Part shown: piece by piece, positions 43,635 through 53,436 of the stretch
How positions within the stretch are numbered: the stretch's first letter is position 1
How the letters are laid out: each line of letters opens with the position of its first letter
Assembly (NCBI RefSeq): GCF_001988955.1
Contig: NZ_CP014263.1
Coordinates: forward strand, 5,560,501 to 5,624,500
Direction of reading: 5' to 3'
Source of the DNA: Spirosoma montaniterrae
Lineage (GTDB): Bacteria; Bacteroidota; Bacteroidia; Cytophagales; Spirosomataceae
DNA length: 64,000 bases
Translations under genes and position numbers: made by a program
The notes under the pieces: model-generated
What the model was told of the DNA's origin: nothing
Databases searched by the model: none
Seen by the model: only the letters and a program-made list of their open reading frames with translations

Positions 43635-44954
43635 ATGGTGTTCAATTCAACAAATAGATTTGTCAAAATGAGTCGCTTGTCAAGGTTTTGCGGGGTATTG
43701 ACCCTGTCGATGGCTCTGCTCGTAAATAGCGGTCAGACAAACGCACAGGACTCAGTAGCAGCCGCTGGCGGTGGTCCGGCTGCGGCCACACCAGCCGCTG
43801 GCGGTGGGGGTGATGCTGAAAAAGGAAAAACGTTATTTAACAACAACTGTGCTCAATGCCATGCCGTTGGCGATGAAGTAATTGTAGGACCTGGTCTGAA
43901 AGGAATTCAGCAGCGTGCTCCAAGTAAAGATTGGCTGTATAAATGGATTCGAAATTCGTCGGCCTTAATTGCGACGGGTGATCCGTATGCTGTTCAGGTA
44001 TTCAATAAGTTCAACAAAGTACAAATGTCGAACTTCCCGAATCTGACGGACGCCGATATTGATGGCATTCTGGCGTACATCGATCAGGCGAGTGCTCCGG
44101 CACAGCAAGCTACTACAGCACCTGCTGGGGGCGGTACTGCTGCTCCGGCTGCTACAGCTACGTCGGGCCCTTCAGAGTTGTTCACTTTCGTATTAGTAGC
44201 ATTACTTATTGTGATGTTGCTCGTGTTGGGTGTTCTGCTGGCGATTGTAACGATTTTGTCGAAAGCTGTTACGCCTGTTACCCCTGAAGGCACAACCACA
44301 CAGGCTCCACTGGCGCAGCGTCTGAAAGAGGGATTGTCGAGTGCGTTTAACAATTCGACTCTTCGTTCGATTGTTATCTGGCTTTTTATTCTGGTTGCCA
44401 CTAAGGAAACAATCGATGGCGCGTTTAGCATAGGTATTCAGCAGGGATACGCACCCAAGCAACCAATAGCGTACTCACACAAACTGCACGCTGGTCAGTA
44501 CAAGATTGATTGTAATTACTGCCACACAGGTGTAAACAAAGGCAAGTCTGCGCATATTCCAGCGGCTAACGTTTGTATGAATTGCCACGGCGTGATTAAA
44601 AAAGAATCGCCTGAAATTCAAAAGATTTATGCGGCAATTGAGCAGAATCGTCCTATTGAATGGGTACGGGTACATAATCTACCTGATTTAGCTTACTTCA
44701 ACCATGCTCAACACGTAAATGTGGGTAACGTTCAGTGTCAGACTTGCCACGGCGAAATTGAGAAGATGGAAGTGGTTCAGCAGCGTTCGTCGCTGACTAT
44801 GGGCTGGTGTATTGACTGCCACCGGAAAACGGAGGTCAACACGAAAGACAACGCCTATTACGATAAGTTAGTGGCTTTGCACCGCAAGGAGAGCAAAGAG
44901 CCATTAAAGGTTGCTAATATTGGCGGTCTGGAATGTTCAAAGTGTCACTACTAA
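43635..44954 (+). CDS. actA: alternative complex III subunit ActA, hexaheme cytochrome c
   Basis: 439 aa, or 428 if the second ATG at 43668 is used, which gives a tidier signal peptide. Six CxxCH motifs: one in an N-terminal class-I cytochrome domain (Cys 72-His 76), then five in the C-terminal pentaheme domain (Cys 293, 314, 368, 392, 434). Between them lie an Ala/Pro/Gly-rich linker and two hydrophobic stretches (about 183-207 and 245-258). ActA passes electrons within the quinol:cytochrome c oxidoreductase. First gene of the operon. Confidence 0.93.
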   Translation: MVFNSTNRFVKMSRLSRFCGVLTLSMALLVNSGQTNAQDSVAAAGGGPAAATPAAGGGGDAEKGKTLFNNNCAQCHAVGDEVIVGPGLKGIQQRAPSKDWLYKWIRNSSALIATGDPYAVQVFNKFNKVQMSNFPNLTDADIDGILAYIDQASAPAQQATTAPAGGGTAAPAATATSGPSELFTFVLVALLIVMLLVLGVLLAIVTILSKAVTPVTPEGTTTQAPLAQRLKEGLSSAFNNSTLRSIVIWLFILVATKETIDGAFSIGIQQGYAPKQPIAYSHKLHAGQYKIDCNYCHTGVNKGKSAHIPAANVCMNCHGVIKKESPEIQKIYAAIEQNRPIEWVRVHNLPDLAYFNHAQHVNVGNVQCQTCHGEIEKMEVVQQRSSLTMGWCIDCHRKTEVNTKDNAYYDKLVALHRKESKEPLKVANIGGLECSKCHY

Positions 44955-44963
44955 GCCAATGAG

Positions 44964-45001
44964 TAATGAACAGTGCCTGCGAATAGGCTCGTTGTTCATT
45001 A
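44964..45001 (+). other. intercistronic hairpin, actA-actB
   Basis: TAATGAACA (44964-44972) pairs with TGTTCATTA (44993-45001), extended outward by AATG/CATT and inward by GCC/GGC. No T-run follows, so it is unlikely to be a terminator. Confidence 0.6.
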
Positions 45002-45034
45002 GTCCATTTACATTATCATTCACAAATACCACGC

Positions 45035-48000
45035 ATGGAAAATACAACCAAACGGTATTGGAAAGGGGTTGAAGAACTGCGCAACGATGCAACGTTTATT
45101 AAAAACGCCAACAGCGAGTTCGCTAACCCTGATCTGGGTGAGTCGTCGAACGATCTGGATGGTTTGCTCGGAGGCTCCAATACCCAACGCCGTGACTTCC
45201 TTAAAGTAATGGGCTTTGGTATGGCGGCAGTATCGCTCGCTGCCTGTGAAACACCGGTTCACAAAGCCATACCATACATCAACAAGCCGGAAAATGCTTT
45301 TCCGTCAATCTCTGATTATTATGCGTCAACTTATGTAGACGGAGGAGATTATGCCGCTATTTTGGTGGAAACCCGCGATGGTCGTCCTATTAAAATTGAA
45401 GGCAATCCGGAGTCGAGCATATCAAAGGGCGGTACTACAGCTCGCGTTCAGGCTTCAATATTGTCATTGTATGACATTGACAAATTGAAGAAAGGACCGA
45501 GACGGGGTGAAGCTGACATTGACTGGGCTACGGCTGACCGCGAAATCGTTAATCAGTTAAATTCGGTTGCTGGCAGAAGTGGTTCTATTCGCATCGTCAC
45601 GTCGACTATTCTCAGCCCGGCTACAAAAGCTGTCGTTGCTGAGTTTGTGGCGAAGTACCCGACTACGCGCCACATTATGTATGATGCCAACTCAGCATTT
45701 GGCATTGTGCAGGCTAATCAGCTTTCGTTTGGCAAGGCGGTGGTTCCTTCCTATGATTTCAGCAAAGCACAGATTATCGTAAGTCTCGGTGCCGATTTCC
45801 TTGGCACATGGATTGCTCCATTGGAGTATGCGAAGCCATACGCACAGGGCCGGAAAATCGGAGCTGTTGGAGGTGGAAAGAAAACCATGTCGCGGCATTA
45901 TCAGTTTGAGACAGGGCTGTCGATGACTGGTGCTAACGCTGATTATCGCGGTACATATAAGCCGTCGCAGGAAGGCCTGGTCGTTGCGAATCTGTATAAT
46001 AAGGTAGCAGCTAAATTAGGCGGCAGTCAAATCAGTGTTCCAGCCGTTACGGTTCAATACCTCGACAAGGCTGCCAATGATCTTGCCCGTTCGCGTGGTC
46101 AGGCTTTGGTGGTGTCGGGTTCGAATGACCCGAACGTGCAGGTGATTGTGAACGCGCTCAATAACTTGCTTGGTAGCTACAGCAGTACTATCGACCTGAA
46201 CACGCCGGTCAATTACCGTCAAGGTAATGATGTGCAGATGGACGCCTTCATCAACGACGCCAAAGCAGGTCGTGTGGGAGCTGCGCTGTTCTTTAATGCA
46301 AACCCAGTTTACGATCACCCACGTGGTGCCGAACTGGCCGAAGCACTGCCAAGGATTGCACTGTCCGTTTCTTTTGCCGACCGTGTAGACGAAACGGCCT
46401 CGTTGTCGAAATATATCACGCCTGCTCCACACTTTTTAGAGTGTTGGGATGATGCCGAACCAAAGGCAGGGCATTATAGCCTGATGCAGCCGGCTATCAC
46501 GCACATCTTCAAAACTCGTCAGTTTCAATCAAGTTTGCTGACGTGGCTTGGTAAGCCAAATGATTATCAGACGTATTTGAAAAACTTTTGGCGGACCACC
46601 TACTACCCGCAGGCATCTGGGTTTGCTTCGTTTGACGCTTTCTGGATCAAGTGCCTGCACGATGGTGTTTTCGAACCGCGTAAGAGTCAGGCAGTTGCGG
46701 GTGGTGCCTCGTTTGCAGGTAACGTAACACAGGCTGCTGCTGCCATCGCACAACGTTATAAGCCGACAACGGGCATAGAAGTGGCGTTGTACGAGAAGGT
46801 TGGGATTGGCACAGGTTCGATGGCAAACAACCCTTGGTTGCAGGAGATGCCTGACCCAGTATCCAAAGCCTGCTGGGATAATTATGCTGCCATATCCCAG
46901 AAAACTGCCAACGAGATGGGTCTCGCCCAAAACGATCTTGTAACGGTTTCAGCTAATGGCAAATCGATAGAACTGCCGGTACTTGTTCAACCCGGTCAGG
47001 CCGACAATACGGTTTCGATAGCAATTGGCTATGGCCGAGAAAAGGCGGGTAAAGCGGCAAATGGAGTTGGTAAAAATGCGTTTCCGCTTGCGACATTAGC
47101 TGGCGGTTTCGTAAGCTTCTCAGCCGTCAATGCGAAAGTAGAGAAAGCCAGTGGTCGCCGTGAAATAGCACAGACGCAAACGCACGACACAGTGATGGGG
47201 CGCCGGGCGGTATTGCAGGAAGCCAAACTGGTTGACTACATAAAGAACCCAATGGCAGGCCGGTATGTGCCGAAGGTAGAAACCTCGGAAGGGCCAACCG
47301 AATCAACCAATATTACTCTCTGGCACGGTTACGGGAAGCCAAATCATTCGTGGGGCATGGTCATTGACCTGAACTCGTGCATTGGTTGTAATGCCTGCGT
47401 AATTGGTTGTCAGTCAGAAAATAATGTTCAGGTTGTAGGTCGCGATGAAGTAATTATGCGTCGTGAAATGCACTGGATTCGGATTGACCGCTATTACAGC
47501 AGCGATGCTGAAGCTGAAGACCTGAAAGGTTTGGAGGTGGCCTCGGCAAATCCTGAAGTTACATTCCAGCCGATGCTTTGTCAGCATTGTAGCAACGCTC
47601 CCTGCGAAACAGTATGTCCGGTTCTGGCAACTACGCACAGTACCGAAGGGTTGAACCAGATGACGTATAACCGTTGTATCGGTACGCGTTACTGTGCCAA
47701 CAACTGCCCATACAAAGTGCGTCGATTCAACTGGTTTAAGTACCATGATAACGACAATTTCGATTACCACTTTAATAATGACCTTGGCAAGATGGTCATC
47801 AACCCGGATGTAACGGTTCGGTCGCGGGGGGTTATCGAAAAATGTTCGTTCTGTGTGCAACGGATTCAGGAAGGCAAGCTAACGGCGAAAAAAGAACGTC
47901 GCCGACCTATGCCGGATGAGATTCAAACGGCCTGCGCCCAAGCCTGCCCAACAAACGCCATTGTTTTTGGCGATATGAATAATCCGGAGAGTACAATTTC

Positions 48001-48145
48001 TAAAGTGCTCGAAACGGAGATGAAGGGCCGTGCATTCCATGTATTGGAGGAAATCAACGTAAGGCCGCAGATTTCGTACCTGACGAAGATTAGAAACAAA
48101 GACGAGGAACCGAAACAGGAAACACGTCAGGAGTCACAAGCATAG
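45035..48145 (+). CDS. actB: alternative complex III subunit ActB (molybdopterin-like / iron-sulfur)
   Basis: 1036 aa. A Tat motif QRRDFLK (51-57) leads into a hydrophobic stretch ending in LAAC (Cys 71). A large molybdopterin-oxidoreductase-like region (about 75-740) in this family lacks the cofactor. The C-terminal ferredoxin domain has four cysteine sets: CIGCNACVIGC, CQHCSNAPCETVC, CIGTRYCANNCP and CSFCVQR...CAQACP, for three 4Fe-4S and one 3Fe-4S cluster. It forms the peripheral electron wire of the complex. Confidence 0.95.
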   Translation: MENTTKRYWKGVEELRNDATFIKNANSEFANPDLGESSNDLDGLLGGSNTQRRDFLKVMGFGMAAVSLAACETPVHKAIPYINKPENAFPSISDYYASTYVDGGDYAAILVETRDGRPIKIEGNPESSISKGGTTARVQASILSLYDIDKLKKGPRRGEADIDWATADREIVNQLNSVAGRSGSIRIVTSTILSPATKAVVAEFVAKYPTTRHIMYDANSAFGIVQANQLSFGKAVVPSYDFSKAQIIVSLGADFLGTWIAPLEYAKPYAQGRKIGAVGGGKKTMSRHYQFETGLSMTGANADYRGTYKPSQEGLVVANLYNKVAAKLGGSQISVPAVTVQYLDKAANDLARSRGQALVVSGSNDPNVQVIVNALNNLLGSYSSTIDLNTPVNYRQGNDVQMDAFINDAKAGRVGAALFFNANPVYDHPRGAELAEALPRIALSVSFADRVDETASLSKYITPAPHFLECWDDAEPKAGHYSLMQPAITHIFKTRQFQSSLLTWLGKPNDYQTYLKNFWRTTYYPQASGFASFDAFWIKCLHDGVFEPRKSQAVAGGASFAGNVTQAAAAIAQRYKPTTGIEVALYEKVGIGTGSMANNPWLQEMPDPVSKACWDNYAAISQKTANEMGLAQNDLVTVSANGKSIELPVLVQPGQADNTVSIAIGYGREKAGKAANGVGKNAFPLATLAGGFVSFSAVNAKVEKASGRREIAQTQTHDTVMGRRAVLQEAKLVDYIKNPMAGRYVPKVETSEGPTESTNITLWHGYGKPNHSWGMVIDLNSCIGCNACVIGCQSENNVQVVGRDEVIMRREMHWIRIDRYYSSDAEAEDLKGLEVASANPEVTFQPMLCQHCSNAPCETVCPVLATTHSTEGLNQMTYNRCIGTRYCANNCPYKVRRFNWFKYHDNDNFDYHFNNDLGKMVINPDVTVRSRGVIEKCSFCVQRIQEGKLTAKKERRRPMPDEIQTACAQACPTNAIVFGDMNNPESTISKVLETEMKGRAFHVLEEINVRPQISYLTKIRNKDEEPKQETRQESQA

Positions 48146-48245
48146 TCATTTTGATTTATGGGGATGTATGGCTGATATTGCAAACAATTGGCTGCAACAA
48201 ACTGTAAATCGTTTTCTAACAACCAGCAATTAATTCAGTAATAAT

Positions 48246-49676
48246 ATGTCGCATGTAACATCAGCCGTAAGAACTCCGCTCGTCACTGGTGGCAAGACCT
48301 ACGCCGACGTGACGGAGGACATCAGCAGACAGGTTGAAGGGCGTCCTACCCGTGAGTGGACGATTGCTTTTACCATCTCGGTGATTGTACTCATCTACGG
48401 ATTTGCCTGCGTGTTCTGGACCTGGTGGGAAGGTTTGGGCGTTTGGGGCCTGAATAAAACCGTTGGCTGGGCGTGGGACATCACCAACTTCGTATGGTGG
48501 GTAGGTATCGGTCATGCCGGTACGCTGATCTCAGCCATTCTGCTGCTGTTTCGTCAGAAGTGGCGGACGGCTGTAAACCGCTCAGCGGAAGCCATGACCA
48601 TTTTCGCCGTTATTTGCGCGGCCAGTTTCATTATCATGCACATGGGCCGTCCGTGGCTGGCTTACTGGGCACTCCCTCTGCCAAACACGTTTGGTTCATT
48701 ATGGGTGAATTTTAAGTCGCCACTTGTTTGGGACGTATTTGCCATCAGTACTTATTTTACTGTGTCTTTGGTATTCTGGTACATGGGCCTGTTGCCTGAT
48801 CTGGCAACTATCCGTGACCGGGCACGCAGCAAAGTGTCACGCTATATTTATGGTGCGTTTTCGTTAGGCTGGAATGGTTCTGCTAAAACCTGGGCGCGTT
48901 ATGAATACATGAGCCTGATTCTGGCGGGTCTGTCTACTCCGCTCGTATTATCAGTTCATACGATTGTAAGTATGGACTTTGCAACGTCCGTAATTCCAGG
49001 CTGGCACACGACTATCTTCCCACCGTACTTTGTGGCTGGTGCTATCTTCTCGGGCTTTGCGATGGTGCAGAACCTGATGTTGATTATCCGTGTGGTGTTC
49101 AAACTCGAAGATTACATTACAGTCGAGCATATTGAGTCGATGAATAAAATCATCACGCTCACCGGTTCGATTGTAGGGGTTGCTTACCTGACAGAGTTTT
49201 TCATCGCATGGTATTCGGGTGTTGAATTTGAAAGTTACGCATTCATCAACCGGGCAACCGGGCCGTATTGGTGGGCTTACTGGGCCATGATGACCTGCAA
49301 TGTGATTTCGCCACAGTTGTTCTGGTCTCGGGCCATTCGACGGAGCGTTGTCTGGACGTTCACCTTGTCGGTTGTTGTGAACATTGGTATGTGGTTCGAG
49401 CGGTTTGTGATTATTGTTACGTCGCTGCACCGCGATTACCTGCCGTCGAGTTGGGCAATGTTCCACCCTACACTTTTCGACATCAGCGATTATATCTTCT
49501 CGTTTGGGTTGTTTTTTACACTGTTTCTACTTTTCTCGAAATTCCTGCCTGTTGTTAATATGGCGGAGGTGAAGACGATCATTAAGTCGTCTTCAGAAAA
49601 ACTGCCTGCTTCAGTATCGGGAGTGGCAAAGGGAGAGCGCGTTACGAGTCCAACCTTTAACAAGAGTGCAGAGTAA
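48246..49676 (+). CDS. actC: alternative complex III subunit ActC (NrfD/PsrC-like)
   Basis: 476-aa integral membrane protein with about ten helices, of the NrfD/PsrC quinol-binding family. Examples are [36 protein letters not shown] and [22 protein letters not shown]. Probably holds a menaquinol site and a proton path. The ATG follows actB by 100 bases. The last 35 residues are soluble. Confidence 0.93.
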   Translation: MSHVTSAVRTPLVTGGKTYADVTEDISRQVEGRPTREWTIAFTISVIVLIYGFACVFWTWWEGLGVWGLNKTVGWAWDITNFVWWVGIGHAGTLISAILLLFRQKWRTAVNRSAEAMTIFAVICAASFIIMHMGRPWLAYWALPLPNTFGSLWVNFKSPLVWDVFAISTYFTVSLVFWYMGLLPDLATIRDRARSKVSRYIYGAFSLGWNGSAKTWARYEYMSLILAGLSTPLVLSVHTIVSMDFATSVIPGWHTTIFPPYFVAGAIFSGFAMVQNLMLIIRVVFKLEDYITVEHIESMNKIITLTGSIVGVAYLTEFFIAWYSGVEFESYAFINRATGPYWWAYWAMMTCNVISPQLFWSRAIRRSVVWTFTLSVVVNIGMWFERFVIIVTSLHRDYLPSSWAMFHPTLFDISDYIFSFGLFFTLFLLFSKFLPVVNMAEVKTIIKSSSEKLPASVSGVAKGERVTSPTFNKSAE

Positions 49677-49683
49677 ACTTTAA

Positions 49684-49724
49684 AATTCTGCTAAATATTG
49701 CTCTGAGCAATATTTAGCAGAATT
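49684..49724 (+). other. perfect 19-bp intercistronic hairpin, actC-actD
   Basis: AATTCTGCTAAATATTGCT (49684-49702) is followed by CTG and its exact complement (49706-49724). It begins 8 bases after the actC stop. There is no T-run after it; it looks like an mRNA processing or stability element. Confidence 0.8.
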
Positions 49725-49741
49725 GAAACTGAACCATCACT

Positions 49742-50275
49742 ATGTCAGACGTAACTAATAACAGTAAATTTCTGGTCGGTATTTACGACGACGATGATGT
49801 TGTACTTCATGCCGTTAAAGAAGTTAAAACGGCTGGTGTCCGTATCCACGAAGTATATACGCCATTTCCCATTCACGGATTAGACGTTGCACTGGGGCAT
49901 CCACGCACTCGTTTGGGTATAGCTGCTTTTCTGTTCGGATTATCGGGTACTATTACGGCCCTAACTTTGACTGCCTACACGGAAAGCTTCGACTGGCCGA
50001 TGATCGTAGGTGGTAAAGATTCATACTCGCCGATTGTATATGTACCGGTAATTTTTGAACTGACGGTATTATTCTGTGCATTAGGTATGGTTGGTACTTT
50101 CTTGGTATCAAATGGATTAGGCCCAACCGTAAAGCCATTAATGTACGATCTGCGTACAACGGACAACAAATTTGCAATGGCTATCGATCTGAGCAAAAAT
50201 AGTCTTGGCGAAGGTGACATTGAACGGATTTTAAAGAATTCGGGAGCCGCTGAGGTAAACATCAAGCAGTTTTAA
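49742..50275 (+). CDS. actD: alternative complex III subunit ActD (DUF3341)
   Basis: 177 aa. A soluble N-terminal ferredoxin-like half (VGIYDDDDVVLHAVKEVKTAGVRIHEVYTPFPIHGLD) is followed by two membrane helices (about 58-78 and 98-122) and a short tail. This is the DUF3341 pattern of the ACIII membrane anchor. Placed between actC and actE as in other ACIII operons. Confidence 0.93.
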   Translation: MSDVTNNSKFLVGIYDDDDVVLHAVKEVKTAGVRIHEVYTPFPIHGLDVALGHPRTRLGIAAFLFGLSGTITALTLTAYTESFDWPMIVGGKDSYSPIVYVPVIFELTVLFCALGMVGTFLVSNGLGPTVKPLMYDLRTTDNKFAMAIDLSKNSLGEGDIERILKNSGAAEVNIKQF

Positions 50276-50292
50276 TCGGCAGAAGCAAGAAA

Positions 50293-50895
50293 ATGAGTAA
50301 ACATACAACGATTACCACACTGGTTGCAGTTGGGCTGCTTTTGGGAGGAGTTTCCTGTAAGCGTAGCCATAACGATACGGGGTTGGAGTTTGCCCCGCAG
50401 ATGTACGATGCAGTTGGTTATGAGCCATACCGGCAAATACGTCCGAATACGATAAACCCATATGGGCTGAACATGCGTGATCCTGCTCGGGGAACGGTGT
50501 CTCGCGCCAACTACCGTACCACATTCGGGACGGGAGATAGCGCAACGACTGATCTGATGGTGTACAATATTCCTAAAGACAGCATCTCAATAGCTGAGCG
50601 CACGTTGACCAATCCTATTCCGGAGACTGAAAAATCCCTTGAAGAGGGCAAAGTTCTGTACGGTCGTTATTGTGTCCACTGTCATGGTGAAGGTGGTAAA
50701 GGCGATGGGCTGGTAGGCAAGGAGTATAAAGGTGTACCCAGCTATTCGGCAGATGCCTACAAAACCATGAACGACGGTCATATATACCATGTCATCACGC
50801 ATGGTAAGGGCCGCATGTGGCCACACGGCTCGCAAATGACGCCTGAAGAGCGTTGGAAGATCGTACAATATGTACACAAGTTACAACAAGGATAA
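50293..50895 (+). CDS. actE: alternative complex III subunit ActE, monoheme cytochrome c lipoprotein
   Basis: 200 aa. Lipobox LLGGVSC with Cys 22. One heme motif CVHCH at 127-131, and GRMWPHGSQM with Met 175 or 182 as the likely axial ligand. A class-I cytochrome c domain occupies the C-terminal 90 residues; the first 100 mature residues are an extension that docks to the complex in relatives. Probably the exit point for electrons. Confidence 0.93.
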   Translation: MSKHTTITTLVAVGLLLGGVSCKRSHNDTGLEFAPQMYDAVGYEPYRQIRPNTINPYGLNMRDPARGTVSRANYRTTFGTGDSATTDLMVYNIPKDSISIAERTLTNPIPETEKSLEEGKVLYGRYCVHCHGEGGKGDGLVGKEYKGVPSYSADAYKTMNDGHIYHVITHGKGRMWPHGSQMTPEERWKIVQYVHKLQQG

Positions 50896-50904
50896 TTTGA
50901 ATCA

Positions 50905-50937
50905 TTAAGTTTAGGCGAATCGTACGCCACGACTTAA
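50905..50937 (+). other. intercistronic hairpin, actE-actF
   Basis: TTAAGT (50905-50910) with ACTTAA (50932-50937) and, nested, GGCG (50914-50917) with CGCC (50925-50928). It lies in the 68-base gap before actF; no T-run follows. Confidence 0.45.
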
Positions 50938-50963
50938 GAATCGAAAACTGAAAACTGTACAGA

Positions 50964-52274
50964 ATGGCATCGGCTCATGCAATACCGTCGTTAGACGAAC
51001 AATATGAATTTACTGCCGAATCGAAGCGTCGACTTCTGATCGGTATTGGCACCGGAGTGGCATTAGTTGCTATCGGTTCGTATCTGCTGGCTTCAGGAGC
51101 AGGTGGTCATGAAGCACACGAAGTTGTCCATGGAACCGGGGCCAGTGAAGGGCATGATGCAGGACATCATGCTTACAAATGGACTAACCGACTGTGGGCA
51201 AATGTCTGGCTTAATGCAGTCTATTTTGCTGGTGCGTCTGTTATTGGAATGTTTTTCATTTCCTATAACTATCTGGCGCAGGCGGGCTGGTCGTCTGCAT
51301 TTAAGCGTATTCCGGAAGCAATGCCTGCCTACTTGCCATTTATGGGTGTAGCTATTCTGGCCGTTTTCTTCATTGCTGGTCATGATCTCTTTCATTGGAC
51401 ACATGAGGGATTATATGACCCTAAGAGTCCTGATTATGATCATATTATTGCGGGTAAGAAGGGGTTTCTTAATACGCCCTTCTATTTGACCCGCTTGGTT
51501 CTGTACTTCACGCTTTGGTACGTATTGTGGCGTATGCTGCGCAATTTCTCACTTCAGGAAGACCTTCATGGTGGAACGGAGTATTATGAGAAAAGTATTA
51601 AGTGGGGAACGGCTTTCTTGGTGGTATTCGCTGTAACCTCATCTACTTCAGCCTGGGATTTCGTTATGTCAATCGATACCCACTGGTTTAGCACCATGTT
51701 CGGTTGGTATACATTAGCGAGCTGGCACGTTACAGGTCTGGCAATCATCACGTTAACTGTCGTAACGCTGAAAGAGCGTGGTTACTTGGCTATTGTTAAC
51801 GAAAGCCATCTACATGATTTAGGTAAATTTATGTTTGCGTTCAGCATTTTCTGGACATACGTCTGGTTTGCCCAATTTATGCTGATCTACTATGCAAATT
51901 TACCGGAGGAGACTATCTACTACCAGGAACGTTTTAGCGGATACGGAGGCATCTACAAAGCACCGTTTTTTATAAACATCTTCCTAAACTTTGTTTTTCC
52001 ATTCCTTGTTCTAATGACGAGGGATGCAAAGCGTACATACATCTTCCTGAAGTTAGCTGCCATCGGTATTATTGTTGGTCACTATTTCGATTTTTACACC
52101 AACATTATGCCGGGTACAGTGGGTGAACATGGTGGGTTTGGTCTGATTGAATTTGGGATGATACTTATTTTTGCCTGTGGCTTTATGTGGTCGCTTTCTA
52201 CACAACTTACCAAGGCAAACCTCATCCCTAAAAATCACCCGATGCTTGAAGAAACACTGCATCACGACATTTAA
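50964..52274 (+). CDS. actF: alternative complex III subunit ActF (second quinone-type membrane subunit)
   Basis: 436-aa membrane protein with about ten helices, homologous to ActC in fold. A soluble N-terminal part (TAESKRRLLIGIGTG) leads into the first helix, a His-rich loop GGHEAHEVVHG...HDAGHHAYKW follows, then the helix bundle, for example YTLASWHVTGLAIITLTVV. Last gene of the ACIII set; coxB follows after 18 bases, so the reductase and oxidase genes share one message. Confidence 0.93.
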   Translation: MASAHAIPSLDEQYEFTAESKRRLLIGIGTGVALVAIGSYLLASGAGGHEAHEVVHGTGASEGHDAGHHAYKWTNRLWANVWLNAVYFAGASVIGMFFISYNYLAQAGWSSAFKRIPEAMPAYLPFMGVAILAVFFIAGHDLFHWTHEGLYDPKSPDYDHIIAGKKGFLNTPFYLTRLVLYFTLWYVLWRMLRNFSLQEDLHGGTEYYEKSIKWGTAFLVVFAVTSSTSAWDFVMSIDTHWFSTMFGWYTLASWHVTGLAIITLTVVTLKERGYLAIVNESHLHDLGKFMFAFSIFWTYVWFAQFMLIYYANLPEETIYYQERFSGYGGIYKAPFFINIFLNFVFPFLVLMTRDAKRTYIFLKLAAIGIIVGHYFDFYTNIMPGTVGEHGGFGLIEFGMILIFACGFMWSLSTQLTKANLIPKNHPMLEETLHHDI

Positions 52275-52292
52275 CAATTAATCGTTCGTAAC

Positions 52293-53411
52293 ATGGTTTA
52301 TATAGTCGTTTTATTATCGGTAATTTTCCTGGGACTGGCGGGTTTGGTCGTCTCACGGATGGCCGCCGTTGTTAAGAACGCAGCCGGGCCAGTTGAAGAA
52401 GAGCGGATTGGTATGAGTAATCGCATCAATGGCGCAATGATGCTCGTTTTCCTTGTTCTTGGATTATTGGGCGCGGTTTGGTCTTACTTGCACGCATCAC
52501 AGTACTTCTTACCAGAAGCATCGTCACCCCACGGACGTCGGACGGATTTTCTGTTTTGGCTTTCGATGGGCATTATTACTGCGGCCTTCTTTATCACTAA
52601 CGCGCTGCTGTTTATCTTTTCATGGCGTTACCAGTATAAAGCAGGTCGAAAAGCTGCTTACTATCCGGAGAACCACAAGTTAGAACTCATCTGGACGGTT
52701 ATTCCGGCTGTGGTAATGGCTGTGTTGGTGTTCACTGGTTGGCGTGCATGGCGGGACATTATGTCAGAAGCTCCGGCAGATGCGCAGGTGTTTGAGATTG
52801 TTGGCAAGCAGTTTAACTGGATTGTGCGTTATCCGGGAGTTGATGACAACAAGCTTGGTGCTTACAACTATAAGTTGATTGATAATAACAATGACAACGG
52901 GATTGACTACACGGATGAAGCTTCTTTTGATGATTTTACGTCTACAACGGAACTTCATATTCCAGTAAACAAGCCTATCCTGTTGAAGATTCGTGCACGT
53001 GATGTGTTGCACAGTGTGTTTATTCCTCACATGCGGGTGAAGATGGATGCTGTTCCCGGTATGCCAACGCGATTCTGGTTTGTTGCCGATAAGACGACCG
53101 ACGAAATGCGTAACATGACAGGTAATCCTGATTTTGGATACGAGATTGCTTGTACGGAAGTATGCGGACGGGGCCACTTTTCAATGCGTATTCGATTGAT
53201 TGTGGAGGATGAAGCATCGTGGCAGGCGTGGTGTAAGGAGCAGAAGCCTTTGCTGTCATCTACACCGGAATTGGCTGCACGTATTCCAGCAAACCTGAAA
53301 GCCAAAGCAGCTAAGTATTTGCCCGCAGACGAAACGGCAGCTTCTGCCGACAGTGCAACGGCTTTAAACGCACGGGGAGGCATTTCACTGACTCGGGCTT
53401 CTATTCGATAA
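52293..53411 (+). CDS. coxB: cytochrome c oxidase subunit II (CuA)
   Basis: 372 aa. CuA ligands are all present: His 240, Cys 287, Glu 289, Cys 291, His 295 and Met 298 (CTEVCGRGHFSM). Hydrophobic segments at about 2-20, 48-66, 87-110 and 132-152 make four membrane helices rather than the usual two; the last two are the canonical pair. There is no C-terminal cytochrome c domain, so electrons must come from a separate cytochrome such as ActA or ActE. Confidence 0.95.
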   Translation: MVYIVVLLSVIFLGLAGLVVSRMAAVVKNAAGPVEEERIGMSNRINGAMMLVFLVLGLLGAVWSYLHASQYFLPEASSPHGRRTDFLFWLSMGIITAAFFITNALLFIFSWRYQYKAGRKAAYYPENHKLELIWTVIPAVVMAVLVFTGWRAWRDIMSEAPADAQVFEIVGKQFNWIVRYPGVDDNKLGAYNYKLIDNNNDNGIDYTDEASFDDFTSTTELHIPVNKPILLKIRARDVLHSVFIPHMRVKMDAVPGMPTRFWFVADKTTDEMRNMTGNPDFGYEIACTEVCGRGHFSMRIRLIVEDEASWQAWCKEQKPLLSSTPELAARIPANLKAKAAKYLPADETAASADSATALNARGGISLTRASIR

Positions 53412-53436
53412 CTTCTAATAACAACTACCAAATACT

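Noticed and set aside
44964..50937. Intercistronic hairpins as terminators
   Set aside because: None has a T-run and downstream genes are essential parts of the same complex.
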